From Solibacteraceae bacterium (GTDB lineage: Bacteria; Acidobacteriota; Terriglobia; Bryobacterales; Bryobacteraceae), in the NCBI GenBank assembly GCA_021324015.1, contig JAJPJX010000129.1, positions 1-64,000 of the forward strand: a stretch of DNA of 64,000 nucleotides. The letters run 5' to 3'. Every line of letters begins with the position of its first letter. Within the stretch, counting starts at the first letter, position 1. Positions 1 through 7,856 of the stretch are shown here, in pieces. The position numbers were made by a program, and so were the translations under genes. A model generated the notes under the pieces. It was not told the origin of the DNA and made no database searches. It worked only from the letters and a program-made list of their open reading frames with translations.

Positions 1-362
1 AAACTCTGGCCGAAAACCGGTTTCTGTTGGTCCCGTCCGCGGCATCTGGCACACAGGGCCAGTCCCGCGGCAAGCCTTTCTAGGGGCGCCGGGCGCCAGG
101 ATCACCGGTGGGAGCGGCGCAAGGCCGCCCCACTGACGATGACATGCTGCGCAGCATGGAACTCATCGGGCCGGCCCGGGTGAACGAACCAGCCTTTCCT
201 GATTTCAGCGTAGGGCATAGGGGAAGAGGGCGCGGGGCGGTTGGGGCCGCGGGGGATTGAAAATGGGGGAGATATTTTTGTGAATGGGTGGTGACTCGCC
301 CTGCCCGGCATACCGGGTAGACCAGCCTGCCCGGTGGTTCCGCTTCCGGCGCAACAACCAAG
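1..362. other. Left-edge region without a recognisable gene
   Basis: I see no convincing coding region on either strand. The short open frames are arginine/proline-rich shadows of GC-rich DNA. A RelE/ParE-type toxin would be expected here, just downstream (minus strand) of the antitoxin that ends at 363, but no such protein can be read in any minus-strand frame. Confidence 0.5.
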
Positions 363-587
363 TCAGCGGCCATAGCGCTTGCAGACTCTGCGCTTCACCT
401 CCTCCCACGTCAGGCCCGAAGCGGGGTTCTTGAAAAAATCACTCCTTCTGCGCTCCAATTCGTGCTTCTGCCAGTCATGGACCGGCACCGCCTCTGGCGT
501 GGCCGCGAGGTCGTCCCAGAGGTCTTCCACGAGTTGAAGCTTCTCGGAGGGGCTGAGGTCAAAAATCGATGGGCCTGCCGGATTCAC
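363..587 (-). CDS. Orphan addiction-module antitoxin-like protein
   Basis: This 74-residue protein resembles the putative addiction-module component family (TIGR02574-like), the small acidic-then-basic antitoxins usually paired with a ParE/RelE toxin. Visible hallmarks are the N-terminal stretch LSPSEKLQLVEDLWDDLAA and a C-terminal W-E-E-V-K-R-R segment, matching the family's usual length and layout. In complete modules the antitoxin gene is followed directly by the toxin gene; here nothing toxin-like follows on the minus strand. It is therefore probably an orphan antitoxin, either a relic or a stand-alone protein. Family membership is fairly clear; function in this orphan state is unknown. 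Confidence 0.7.
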   Translation of the reverse strand: MNPAGPSIFDLSPSEKLQLVEDLWDDLAATPEAVPVHDWQKHELERRRSDFFKNPASGLTWEEVKRRVCKRYGR

Positions 588-689
588 TGTGCGTCCCTCA
601 TCATGGCCAATTCTCTCAGATTTGCCAGCTCACTGACACGTCGGATCAGCGGTCCGAAGCTCGGTTAGGGACGAGGTAGAATCGAATCG

Positions 690-853
690 ATGGAAAACTG
701 GAAAGATCACATCAGCGTTAATCCTGCCGCCTGCCATGGGAAGGCAAGCATTCGAGGCGCCCGAGTCCTGTCTCGGTGATTCTCGACAACGTTGCCGCGG
801 GCCTACCCCGGCCGGAAATTCTTGCCAGCTATCCGTCCGAGTATCCGGAGTGA
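690..853 (+). pseudogene. Frameshifted DUF433 (VapB45-like) antitoxin remnant
   Basis: Starting at the ATG at 690, the frame reads MENWKDHISVNPAACHGKAS and then an I-R-G-A-R motif, the typical start of DUF433 proteins (W-x-x-x-I-x-x-N-P ... G-K-x-x-I-R-G-T-R). It hits a TGA at about 777. The family pattern resumes in another frame as SVILDNVAAGLPRPEILASY, followed by PSEYPE and a stop at 851-853. Joining the halves needs one inserted base near 768-773, so a single-base deletion is the simplest explanation. The normal C-terminal part after the Y-P-x-L motif is also missing. DUF433 proteins are usually antitoxins for PIN/DUF5615-type toxins; no such toxin lies next to it. The remnant ends 3 bp before the next gene. 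Confidence 0.6.
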
Positions 854-856
854 CGG

Positions 857-1765
857 ATGACGCTACTTGAGGAAATTCAAAACGCTGCTATTGACGCTGG
901 CAGCGATCTAGGGACCTTACTGCGGAAGTGCAAACTGTTGGCCGCTCGGTTGGACAGCCAGCCGTTGGAGGAGTGGCTACTATGGGAATCGAACGGCTAT
1001 CCGGATGAGGTTCCCCTCCCGTCGTACCGCGTCTGGCCGATGGATCTGAAAGGAGACTTCGCAGGTCCATTCGGCTCGGGTCTGCGCAACATGCCGATTC
1101 CACTGGCTACCATTCCCGAGGAAGCACGCACAACCTTTGAAGAGTATCGATGCAGGGAGAGCGTCGCAAACGTTGAAGCAACATTGAAGAGATCCAAGAG
1201 AGGCACTCTTCAGGTACCCACCGGTGATCTCGCGCTATTGCTTGGAACTGGAGTCTATCAACGCCAAAATTGCATACAGGCATGGGGTGAATTCGGGGTC
1301 GGGAACTTAGCGGAACTCCTTAATAGCGTCCGCAATCGAATATTGGATTTCGCCCTGGCCGTCTGGAAGGCGCAGCCACAAGCCGGAGAAGCGGGTAATC
1401 AGGTGCCGAAAATGGAACCTTCCAGGGTAACTCAGATTTTTCACACGACTGTTTACGGCGGTTCCACAAACGTTGTGGGAACAGCTACCGCATCCCACAT
1501 GGCTTTTACCGTTGGTGCTAGCGATTTCTCTTCCTTGCGTCGCGCGCTCCGCGAGAACCATGTCTCAGAAGATGATATCGCGGAGTTGCAGGATGCGGTG
1601 GAATCGGAAAAAACGCCCGCAAGGCCCGAATCGTACGGGCCAAAAGTATCCTCTTGGATTGCAAAAATGTTTAAGAAAGCATCCGACGGCACCTGGACAA
1701 TCGGCATTACTGCCGCTGGCCAGATCCTTCCGAAACTCATCGCCAAGTATTACGGCTTTCAGTAG
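857..1765 (+). CDS. AbiTii-domain protein (candidate phage-defence gene)
   Basis: A 302-residue protein whose first 100 residues have the layout of the AbiTii domain, named after a lactococcal abortive-infection protein: an opening helix with LLEEIQNAAIDAGSDLGTLL, then a K-x-x-x-L-A-A-R-L segment, then the W-x-x-x-E-x-x-G-Y-P signature followed by a short P-x-Y-R-V strand. The remaining 200 residues are less conserved and end in a hydrophobic tail (GITAAGQILPKLIAKYYGFQ) that could be an amphipathic or membrane-interacting helix. It is a single gene flanked by antitoxin relics, which fits a defence patch. The molecular mechanism of AbiTii proteins is poorly known. Base composition is visibly less GC-biased than that of the neighbours, consistent with transfer. 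Confidence 0.65.
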   Translation: MTLLEEIQNAAIDAGSDLGTLLRKCKLLAARLDSQPLEEWLLWESNGYPDEVPLPSYRVWPMDLKGDFAGPFGSGLRNMPIPLATIPEEARTTFEEYRCRESVANVEATLKRSKRGTLQVPTGDLALLLGTGVYQRQNCIQAWGEFGVGNLAELLNSVRNRILDFALAVWKAQPQAGEAGNQVPKMEPSRVTQIFHTTVYGGSTNVVGTATASHMAFTVGASDFSSLRRALRENHVSEDDIAELQDAVESEKTPARPESYGPKVSSWIAKMFKKASDGTWTIGITAAGQILPKLIAKYYGFQ

Positions 1766-1902
1766 GGCAACGTGAGCGGCGTGAACCGTCCGAATGAAAG
1801 CATCCGAATCATGAAGAGTCACAGACGCGCTGGTTGTGCTTTGCCCGGCGCGGCTCGGGCCCCAGCTCGCCTGAAGTGGGTTGGCCCATGCGTGCGGCAC
1901 CC

Positions 1903-3711
1903 TTAATGGGCGCCGCCGGGCGAATGCGCTGCGACGAACTTGGTCCACTCGGCGAACAGTTCGGGATCGCGCCGGATGCCCTGGCCGCTGCGCAGGAGTT
2001 GGGCTCCGTTGAAGGCCGCCAGGGCGTGGCCGGCCTGGGCGGCCTTTAGCCACCAGCGGCCCGCCTCCGTGTAATTCTGCTGGACGCCCTGGCCGTCGGC
2101 GTACATCATGGCTACGGCGGCTTCCGCCGGGACGTAGCCCTGCTCCGCCGCTTCCAGGGTGTACTTGAAGGCGAGCGCGGGCTTTCTGGCCGTCTGCTGG
2201 CCGGTAGCCAGATTACGGCCAAGAAGGTACGCGCCCCCTTGGCAATACAGATCGAGGCCTCGCGCGGACTTTGCCGTGCCGGAGGCACAGGCTTCGTAGT
2301 CCTTCCGATACCCGGCGGCTTTGGCGCTGACCTCGTCGAGCCAATGCTGCCAACCTCCCTCGGGCGCCTTGCGTTCGGTGCGGCCGGAATCGCCTCTGTA
2401 GTCGCGATCCCGAATGGGCGCCAGGGTGTTGACGGCCATGGTGCGCAATTCGTCGTTCTGGTCGTCCAGCAGCGCGACGAGGGCCTGGAACATGCCTGGG
2501 TCCTGGCGGACTCCGTGGATCTGGTACTTCACCGCGCGCACCAGTCCATCGACGGCGCCGACACGATCGACCGGGGCCACGGCTTTCCCGGGGTTGGTGG
2601 CGAGTTCGATGAGCGCCTCCTGCGCGGTCCGGGAGCGCCAGTTGGCGTGGAGCGCGAGAGCGCGGATGGCGGCCCGGCGCACCTTCGGCGACGGATCGGT
2701 CACCTTTTGGGCGAGCGCCGCCACCGCCGGCTCATCGAAGATCGCCTGCGCGAAGGTTTCCGCAGCCGCGGCACGCACGTTCGCGTCACTGGAATCGAGT
2801 AGTTTTCGCGCAACCTCGCCCGCGGGAGCGCCGCCCACGAGCGCGAGCGCCTGGTAGTAACCGTCCGGACCGGGAGCCGGCAGAGTGCGCTTGTGGAAGG
2901 CGTTGAGCAGTTTTCTCTCCCCTGACGATAAGGGAATGTTTTTGTTGCGCAGCCGGGTGACCCAGGCGATGGCGTCGTCATTGCTGGGCGGGTGATACGT
3001 CCTGGCGCCGAGCTCCTCGAACTCGCGATAGATCACGTGGTAGCCCTTGGCGTTCACGCGATCGTAGTTATCGCGCACGGTCGTGAGGTGGTACGAGAGG
3101 TCCCGGAGTCCCAGAACCATATAGAATTCCGGCGCGTGATTGGCGAAATCGATGGGCTCGTCCAGCTCCGAAGGCATGCGCCACCAGCCCCAACTGTACG
3201 TGATGGCGGCGGCGACGACATCGGGATGCAGCATGGCCGTCTCGCCGGAAATCTTCCCGCCTTCGCCCTTGCCATACATGTAGACGCGGCGCGGATTAAT
3301 GGGATACGTCTTTTTGGCCCAGGCGATGAGCTGCGCGATGGGCTCATCATCCGCGGGCCCGAACTTGCGTGCCTGCGGGTGCCCGGCGAGGAGAACGTAC
3401 TGATCCCTGATTCCCTGCCGTAAGAGGGCCTCGCGTACGGGCAGGATTTCGTCGCCCGTCGGCCTGTCGTGTTCCGGAAAGCACAGAATTAAGCCCACCT
3501 GTTTGGCGGGATCCGTGGCGCCGGCGGGTGCGATCCTCTCGGGTGCTTCGACTACATAGCGGATGATGGTGTTTCCGGCGCTGTCCTTGAGCTCGGTTTC
3601 CTGCGCGGCGCGGAGAGGCGCCGTGAATGCGCCGGCAACCATGAGCACGCCGGCAATCCAGGGCATGGTTGCGCAAGGATGTGCAATTTTGATAGCGGTC
3701 TGAGTCAGCAT
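1903..3711 (-). CDS. Secreted hydrolase-fold protein with HEAT-like and Sel1 repeats
   Basis: About 600 residues with an N-terminal signal-peptide-like segment (start chosen at the ATG at 3711; 3744 or 3666 are possible). Residues ~40-260 have the shape of an esterase/PHB-depolymerase-type alpha/beta hydrolase. However, where the nucleophile elbow G-x-S-x-G is expected after the strand RRVYMYG, the sequence reads G-K-G-E-G-G, so the catalytic serine appears to be missing. The middle (~290-430) is helical and HEAT/PBS-lyase-like (VRRAAIRALALHANW). The C-terminus (~510-595) holds two Sel1 repeats (A-x-x-G-Y-x-x-A-x-x-x-x-A-x-M-Y-x-x-G-x-G-V). The combination suggests a binding or scaffold protein of the periplasm rather than an active esterase. 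Not assigned to a pathway. Confidence 0.6.
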   Translation of the reverse strand: MLTQTAIKIAHPCATMPWIAGVLMVAGAFTAPLRAAQETELKDSAGNTIIRYVVEAPERIAPAGATDPAKQVGLILCFPEHDRPTGDEILPVREALLRQGIRDQYVLLAGHPQARKFGPADDEPIAQLIAWAKKTYPINPRRVYMYGKGEGGKISGETAMLHPDVVAAAITYSWGWWRMPSELDEPIDFANHAPEFYMVLGLRDLSYHLTTVRDNYDRVNAKGYHVIYREFEELGARTYHPPSNDDAIAWVTRLRNKNIPLSSGERKLLNAFHKRTLPAPGPDGYYQALALVGGAPAGEVARKLLDSSDANVRAAAAETFAQAIFDEPAVAALAQKVTDPSPKVRRAAIRALALHANWRSRTAQEALIELATNPGKAVAPVDRVGAVDGLVRAVKYQIHGVRQDPGMFQALVALLDDQNDELRTMAVNTLAPIRDRDYRGDSGRTERKAPEGGWQHWLDEVSAKAAGYRKDYEACASGTAKSARGLDLYCQGGAYLLGRNLATGQQTARKPALAFKYTLEAAEQGYVPAEAAVAMMYADGQGVQQNYTEAGRWWLKAAQAGHALAAFNGAQLLRSGQGIRRDPELFAEWTKFVAAHSPGGAH

Positions 3712-3812
3712 CCCGATTTCCGGATCCCCGATAGGGTGAATCATATACCAAAACAAATCGGGAAATCACGGTAAGGCTAAGCGCTGACCGTGAGCCGGCG
3801 TATACTGAGTTT

Positions 3813-4016
3813 GTGAAGTTTCGCGTGGTTCTTGCATACGATCCCGTTGCCGAGAGCTGGTCGGCCGTGTGCCCGGAACTACCAGGATGCGCTTCCGCCG
3901 GGGAAACGGAAGCCGAAGCACGCCGCAACATTGAGGACGCCATCCGACTCTATCTCGCACCGTCGGAAATCGAACTACCGCAAGACGCCAAACTCGTTGA
4001 GGTGATGGTTGGGTGA
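3813..4016 (+). CDS. hicB: HicB-family antitoxin
   Basis: A 67-residue protein beginning at a GTG (3813). It matches the short HicB form: FRVVLAYDPVAESWSAVCPE, then L-P-G-C-x-S-x-G-x-T-x-x-E-A, then a helix R-x-N-I-E-D-A-I-R-L-Y-L. This is the degenerate RNase H-like fold that blocks the HicA toxin. The C-terminal DNA-binding part found in longer HicB proteins is absent. The stop codon overlaps the start of the hicA-like gene by 8 bp, so the two are very likely co-translated. The order hicB then hicA is the reverse of the best-known E. coli locus but is common. Confidence 0.8.
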   Translation: MKFRVVLAYDPVAESWSAVCPELPGCASAGETEAEARRNIEDAIRLYLAPSEIELPQDAKLVEVMVG

Positions 4017-4233
4017 ACGCGGGACGCCGCTCCTCACGCCGGAGCAAGTTGTTGCCATCCTGCGCCGTGGAGGATTCAAAATGGTTGGCAGCTCCGGAAG
4101 CCATCAAAAGTGGCGCAATGCCGTTACGGGCAAGCAAGTGATTGTCCCGTACCATCGAGGCCGCATTCTCCCCCTTGGCACGATGCGGGCCATCATCGAA
4201 GGCAGCGGGATCGACGCAGATCGTTGGCTCTAG
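4009..4233 (+). CDS. hicA: HicA-family mRNA interferase toxin
   Basis: A 74-residue protein, start taken as the TTG at 4009 overlapping the end of hicB. It shows the HicA double-stranded RNA-binding-like pattern: T-P-E-Q-V-V-A-I-L-R-R-G-G-F, then G-S-S-G-S-H-Q-K-W with the conserved catalytic histidine, then a strand with V-I-V-P-Y-H and the L-P-x-G-T-M-R-A-I-I-E-G-S-G-I helix. HicA toxins cleave mRNA and are held inactive by HicB. No frameshift or missing key residue is seen, so the pair looks functional. Confidence 0.8.
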   Translation: MGERGTPLLTPEQVVAILRRGGFKMVGSSGSHQKWRNAVTGKQVIVPYHRGRILPLGTMRAIIEGSGIDADRWL

Positions 4234-4266
4234 TGGATCGCGCGCGGCGAGATCCGGCCCGGGGGC

Positions 4267-5130
4267 TCAGACCGCTTTCATGGTGCGGCGGCGCTTTTTG
4301 ACTTCCGGCTCGGCGGGAAGTTCCTGCTCCGCCTCGCCGCCCGCGGCGGCGGTCGCCACTTTGACCGGCTTTTTCTCCGCCAGACTCTTTTTGAGGGCTT
4401 CCATGATGTCGATGACCGGCGCCATGGCGGGCGCGGGGGTCTCCACCACCTTGTGCCCGGCCACCTTGGCCTCGATCATCTGCTTCAGATTGTCGCGGTA
4501 AGCGTCGTGGTATTTTTCCGGCTGGAAATCCGCGGCCAGCGTCTCGATCAGCATCCTGGCCAAGTCCAGCTCCTTGTCCTTGACGAGGCTGGTGTCGGTG
4601 CGGAACTCCTCCATGTGCCGGACTTCGTCCGCGAAATACATGGTGTGCAGCACCATGCCCTTCTTGCCGGGACGAATCACCACCACGTGCTCGCGGTTGT
4701 GCATGGCCACCTTGGCAACGGCGTAGTAGCCGGTCTCGCGCAGGGCGGAGAACAGCAGCGTGTACGGCTTCTCGCCGCCTTCATCGGGGGCCATGTAATA
4801 GGAGCTTTCCAGGTAGACCGGGTCCACTTCGCCGGCTTTCACGAATTCCTGGATCTCCATGACCTTGGCGGTCTTGGGGGCGACCTTCTTGATGTCCTCT
4901 TCGTCGATGACCACGTAGCGGTCCTTCTCGTACTCATAGCCTTTGACGAGTTCGCTGCGCGGGACCGGCTTGTCCTCCGCCTGGCAGTAGGTGACCTGTT
5001 TGATGCGGGAGTGGTCCGCGGCATGCAGTTGATTGAAGCTGATGGTTTCCCCGCGAGCCGCTGTGAACAGTTTGACCGGCAAAGAAACGAGGCCAAACGT
5101 AAGATGCCCTCTCCACACTGTGGTTGCCAT
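4267..5130 (-). CDS. ku: Ku protein (non-homologous end joining)
   Basis: A 287-residue bacterial Ku homologue: opening W-R-G-H-L-T-F-G-L-V-S-L-P-V-K-L, then the beta-barrel region with YEYEKDRYVVIDEEDIKKV, and the A-x-x-A-R-x-L-I-E-x-L-like part (LDLARMLIETLAADFQPEKY). Length is normal for bacterial Ku. The C-terminus ends in a basic tail (K-K-R-R-R-T-M-K), typical of the lysine/arginine-rich extensions that modulate DNA binding and LigD recruitment. Ku homodimers encircle double-strand ends and recruit LigD. The gene is divergent from ligD with 68 bp between their starts, so a shared control region is likely. Confidence 0.95.
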   Translation of the reverse strand: MATTVWRGHLTFGLVSLPVKLFTAARGETISFNQLHAADHSRIKQVTYCQAEDKPVPRSELVKGYEYEKDRYVVIDEEDIKKVAPKTAKVMEIQEFVKAGEVDPVYLESSYYMAPDEGGEKPYTLLFSALRETGYYAVAKVAMHNREHVVVIRPGKKGMVLHTMYFADEVRHMEEFRTDTSLVKDKELDLARMLIETLAADFQPEKYHDAYRDNLKQMIEAKVAGHKVVETPAPAMAPVIDIMEALKKSLAEKKPVKVATAAAGGEAEQELPAEPEVKKRRRTMKAV

Positions 5131-5198
5131 ATGCTGGTCTCCTAAGATACAGCTTATCCGGATACCCTGTAAACAGGGGGATCGGCCAGCACTCGCCT

Positions 5199-7850
5199 AT
5201 GCCGTTGGACGAATACGCACGAAAACGCCGTTTCGACCGCACTCCCGAGCCCGCCCCGGGGGCGGCGCGCGGCGCGGGGGCCGGCGCGTTCCCCTATTTT
5301 TGCGTGCAGCGGCACGATGCCACGCGGCTGCATTACGATTTCCGGCTGGAGGTGGATGGCGTTCTGAAATCCTGGGCGGTGCCCAAAGGCCCGACCCTGG
5401 ATCCGGCGGAAAAGCGCCTGGCCGCCCACGTGGAGGACCATCCGCTCGAATACGGCGATTTCGAAGGCAACATTCCCGCGGGAAACTACGGCGCCGGGAG
5501 CGTCATGCTGTGGGACCGCGGCGATTACGAGGTGCTGGGGGAGAAGAGCGCGGCGGAGCAACTGGCGCGCGGCGATTTCAAATTTCGCCTGCACGGGGAA
5601 AAGCTCCGGGGCGAGTTCGCCATCGTGCTCATGAAAGGCCGCGGCAAGGGGAACGAATGGCTGCTGCTCAAGAAGCGGGATGCCTGCGCCGCCGCCGGAT
5701 GGAACGTGGAGGACTTTGCCTGGAGCGTGCTTTCGGGGCGCACGCAAGAAGAGATCGCGCGCGGCCTGGCGGCGCACGAGGACCGGCGCGGCTCGGCCGG
5801 GGCGCCGGACCGGGTGTGGGAATCGAGCCGCCCGGCGCGCACGCGACGCACGGTGGCCGCGGCTCCGGCGCCCGCCGCGCCGCCCGGGCGCGCGGTCCGC
5901 GCCGCGGACCTGCCGGGAGCCGTGAGGGCCGCGATGCCGGAGCAGGTCAGCCCCATGCTGGCCACGCTGGTGAACGAGCCGCCCCGGGGCGACGAGTGGC
6001 TCTTCGAAGTGAAGTGGGACGGCGTGCGGGCCCTGGGGTTTGTGGCGGACGAGAAGATCCGCCTGGTCTCCCGCACGGGCCATCCTTGCGAGAAGCAGTA
6101 CCCCGAACTGAGCGTGGCGCCGCACTACCTGGCGGCCAAGCAGGCCATCCTGGACGGCGAGATTGCCATGCTGGACGAACGCGGTGTGGCGCGCTTTGAA
6201 CTGATCCAGCCGCGGATTATGAACAGCGACCCGAACACCATTGCGCACCTGGCGCGCTCCCGGCAGGTGACATATTTCGTCTTCGACCTGCTCTACCTGG
6301 ACGGCTACGATCTCCGGAAGACGCCGCTCGAGGAACGCAAGCGGGCCCTGGAGCAGATTCTGACCCCCACCGACGTCCTGCGCTATTCCGGGCACTTCGC
6401 CGGCGTAGGTGAGCAGATGCTCGCCTCGGCGCGAGAGTTGGGCCTGGAAGGGATCATGGCCAAGCGGGCGGGCAGCTTCTACGAAGCCGGGCGCAGCCGG
6501 GAATGGAAGAAAGTCAAGGTGGCCGAGCAGCAGGAGTTTCTGATTTGCGGCTACACCACCGGCCAGCGGGATTATTTCAGCGCGCTGGTGCTGGGATTCT
6601 ACGAGGGAGGGCGGCTGCGCTGGGCGGGAAACGTGGGCACGGGCTTCGACGGGAAGATGCTGGAGAAGATCTTCCAGAAACTCCAGCCGCTGGTTTCTCC
6701 CACGAGCCCGTTCGAGCAGCCGCCGGAAGTGCCCAACGCCGTGTGGGTGCGGCCGGAGACCGCCTGCACGGTCAAGTTCGCGAACTGGACCCAGGACCGC
6801 AGGCTGCGGGCGCCGGTCTTTGTGGGGCTGCGGGAGGATGTTTCGCCCGCGGCGGTGGTGCGCGAACAGCCGGCCGTGCAGGCTGAGCGGCCGCCGCTGG
6901 TGGCAGGCAGCGCCGCGGAGGCCTTCGTGAAGGTGGGCGAGCGGCGGCTGAAGTTCACCAACCTGAACAAGGTCTTTTACCCGGCCGAGGGCTACACCAA
7001 GCGGGACGTGCTCGACTACTACGATGCCGTCGCGGGCCTGATTCTGCCGCACCTCCAGGACCGGCCGCTGTCTCTCAAGCGCTACCCCGACGGGATTGCG
7101 GGCGAGTACTTCTTCCAGAAGGACGCGCCGGCCACTTTCGCCTCCTGGCTGCGCCGGGAAAAGATCGTGGTGGAGGAGAACCACAAGGCGACCCACTTCG
7201 TGCTGGCGGAGGACCGCGCCAGCCTGCTGTACCTGGCGAACCTGGGGTGTATCGACCAGAATCCGTGGATGAGCCGCGCGGGCCGCCTGGAGCATCCCGA
7301 TTTCGTGCTGATCGATCTGGACCCGCAGGAGTGCCCGTTCGAGCGCATCGTGGAGGCGGCGCTGCTGATCCGCGAAAAGCTGGAACAGCTCGGCTTGCGG
7401 GGATACCCGAAGACCACCGGCGGAGACGGGATGCACATTTATGTGCCCGTCGGGCCAGACTACAGCTACGACCAGACGCGCACGTTTGCGGAGATCCTGG
7501 CGCGCATCGTCAGCCAGGAGCGGCCGGACCTGTTCACGCTGCCGCGCTCGCTGGCCAAGCGGGAAAAAGGCAAAGTGTATTTCGACTATTTGCAGAACGG
7601 GATGGGCAAGACTATCGCGGCGCCCTACGTGCTGCGGGCGTATCCCGGCGCGCCGGTGGCCACGCCGCTGGACTGGCGGGAGGTGCGCCGCGGGCTGCTG
7701 CCCGCGCAGTTCCACCTGCGCAACGCCTTGGATCGCTTTGCCGCGGTGGGAGACCTGTTCGCGCCGGTACTCCACGCGCCGCAGAAGCTGGAGGGGTCCA
7801 TGGAGCGGCTGGAGGAGATGATCCGGCGGGTTCACTCGAAACGCGCCTGA
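5199..7850 (+). CDS. ligD: Multifunctional ATP-dependent DNA ligase LigD (PE-LIG-POL)
   Basis: An 883-residue LigD; start placed at the ATG at 5199 (M-P-L-D-E-Y), because the 25 residues upstream in frame are not family-like. Three domains are visible in the order phosphoesterase (~25-180; Q-R-H-D-A-T-R-L-H-Y-D-F-R-L-E), ligase (~250-540; nucleotidyl-accepting lysine in the K-W-D-G motif at residue 272) and primase-polymerase (~580-870; acidic motif L-I-D-L-D-P near residue 705). A linker rich in Ala/Pro/Arg joins the first two. This is the Pseudomonas-type order, not the mycobacterial POL-PE-LIG. The enzyme trims, fills and seals double-strand breaks with Ku, whose gene is divergent next door. 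The 3' end is convergent with the MFS gene, 6 bp away. Confidence 0.95.
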   Translation: MPLDEYARKRRFDRTPEPAPGAARGAGAGAFPYFCVQRHDATRLHYDFRLEVDGVLKSWAVPKGPTLDPAEKRLAAHVEDHPLEYGDFEGNIPAGNYGAGSVMLWDRGDYEVLGEKSAAEQLARGDFKFRLHGEKLRGEFAIVLMKGRGKGNEWLLLKKRDACAAAGWNVEDFAWSVLSGRTQEEIARGLAAHEDRRGSAGAPDRVWESSRPARTRRTVAAAPAPAAPPGRAVRAADLPGAVRAAMPEQVSPMLATLVNEPPRGDEWLFEVKWDGVRALGFVADEKIRLVSRTGHPCEKQYPELSVAPHYLAAKQAILDGEIAMLDERGVARFELIQPRIMNSDPNTIAHLARSRQVTYFVFDLLYLDGYDLRKTPLEERKRALEQILTPTDVLRYSGHFAGVGEQMLASARELGLEGIMAKRAGSFYEAGRSREWKKVKVAEQQEFLICGYTTGQRDYFSALVLGFYEGGRLRWAGNVGTGFDGKMLEKIFQKLQPLVSPTSPFEQPPEVPNAVWVRPETACTVKFANWTQDRRLRAPVFVGLREDVSPAAVVREQPAVQAERPPLVAGSAAEAFVKVGERRLKFTNLNKVFYPAEGYTKRDVLDYYDAVAGLILPHLQDRPLSLKRYPDGIAGEYFFQKDAPATFASWLRREKIVVEENHKATHFVLAEDRASLLYLANLGCIDQNPWMSRAGRLEHPDFVLIDLDPQECPFERIVEAALLIREKLEQLGLRGYPKTTGGDGMHIYVPVGPDYSYDQTRTFAEILARIVSQERPDLFTLPRSLAKREKGKVYFDYLQNGMGKTIAAPYVLRAYPGAPVATPLDWREVRRGLLPAQFHLRNALDRFAAVGDLFAPVLHAPQKLEGSMERLEEMIRRVHSKRA

Positions 7851-7856
7851 AGCCGG

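Noticed and set aside
5154-7835. Open frame of ~890 codons antisense to ligD
   Set aside because: Same reason: third-position GC in ligD leaves the opposite frame free of stops. No recognisable protein.
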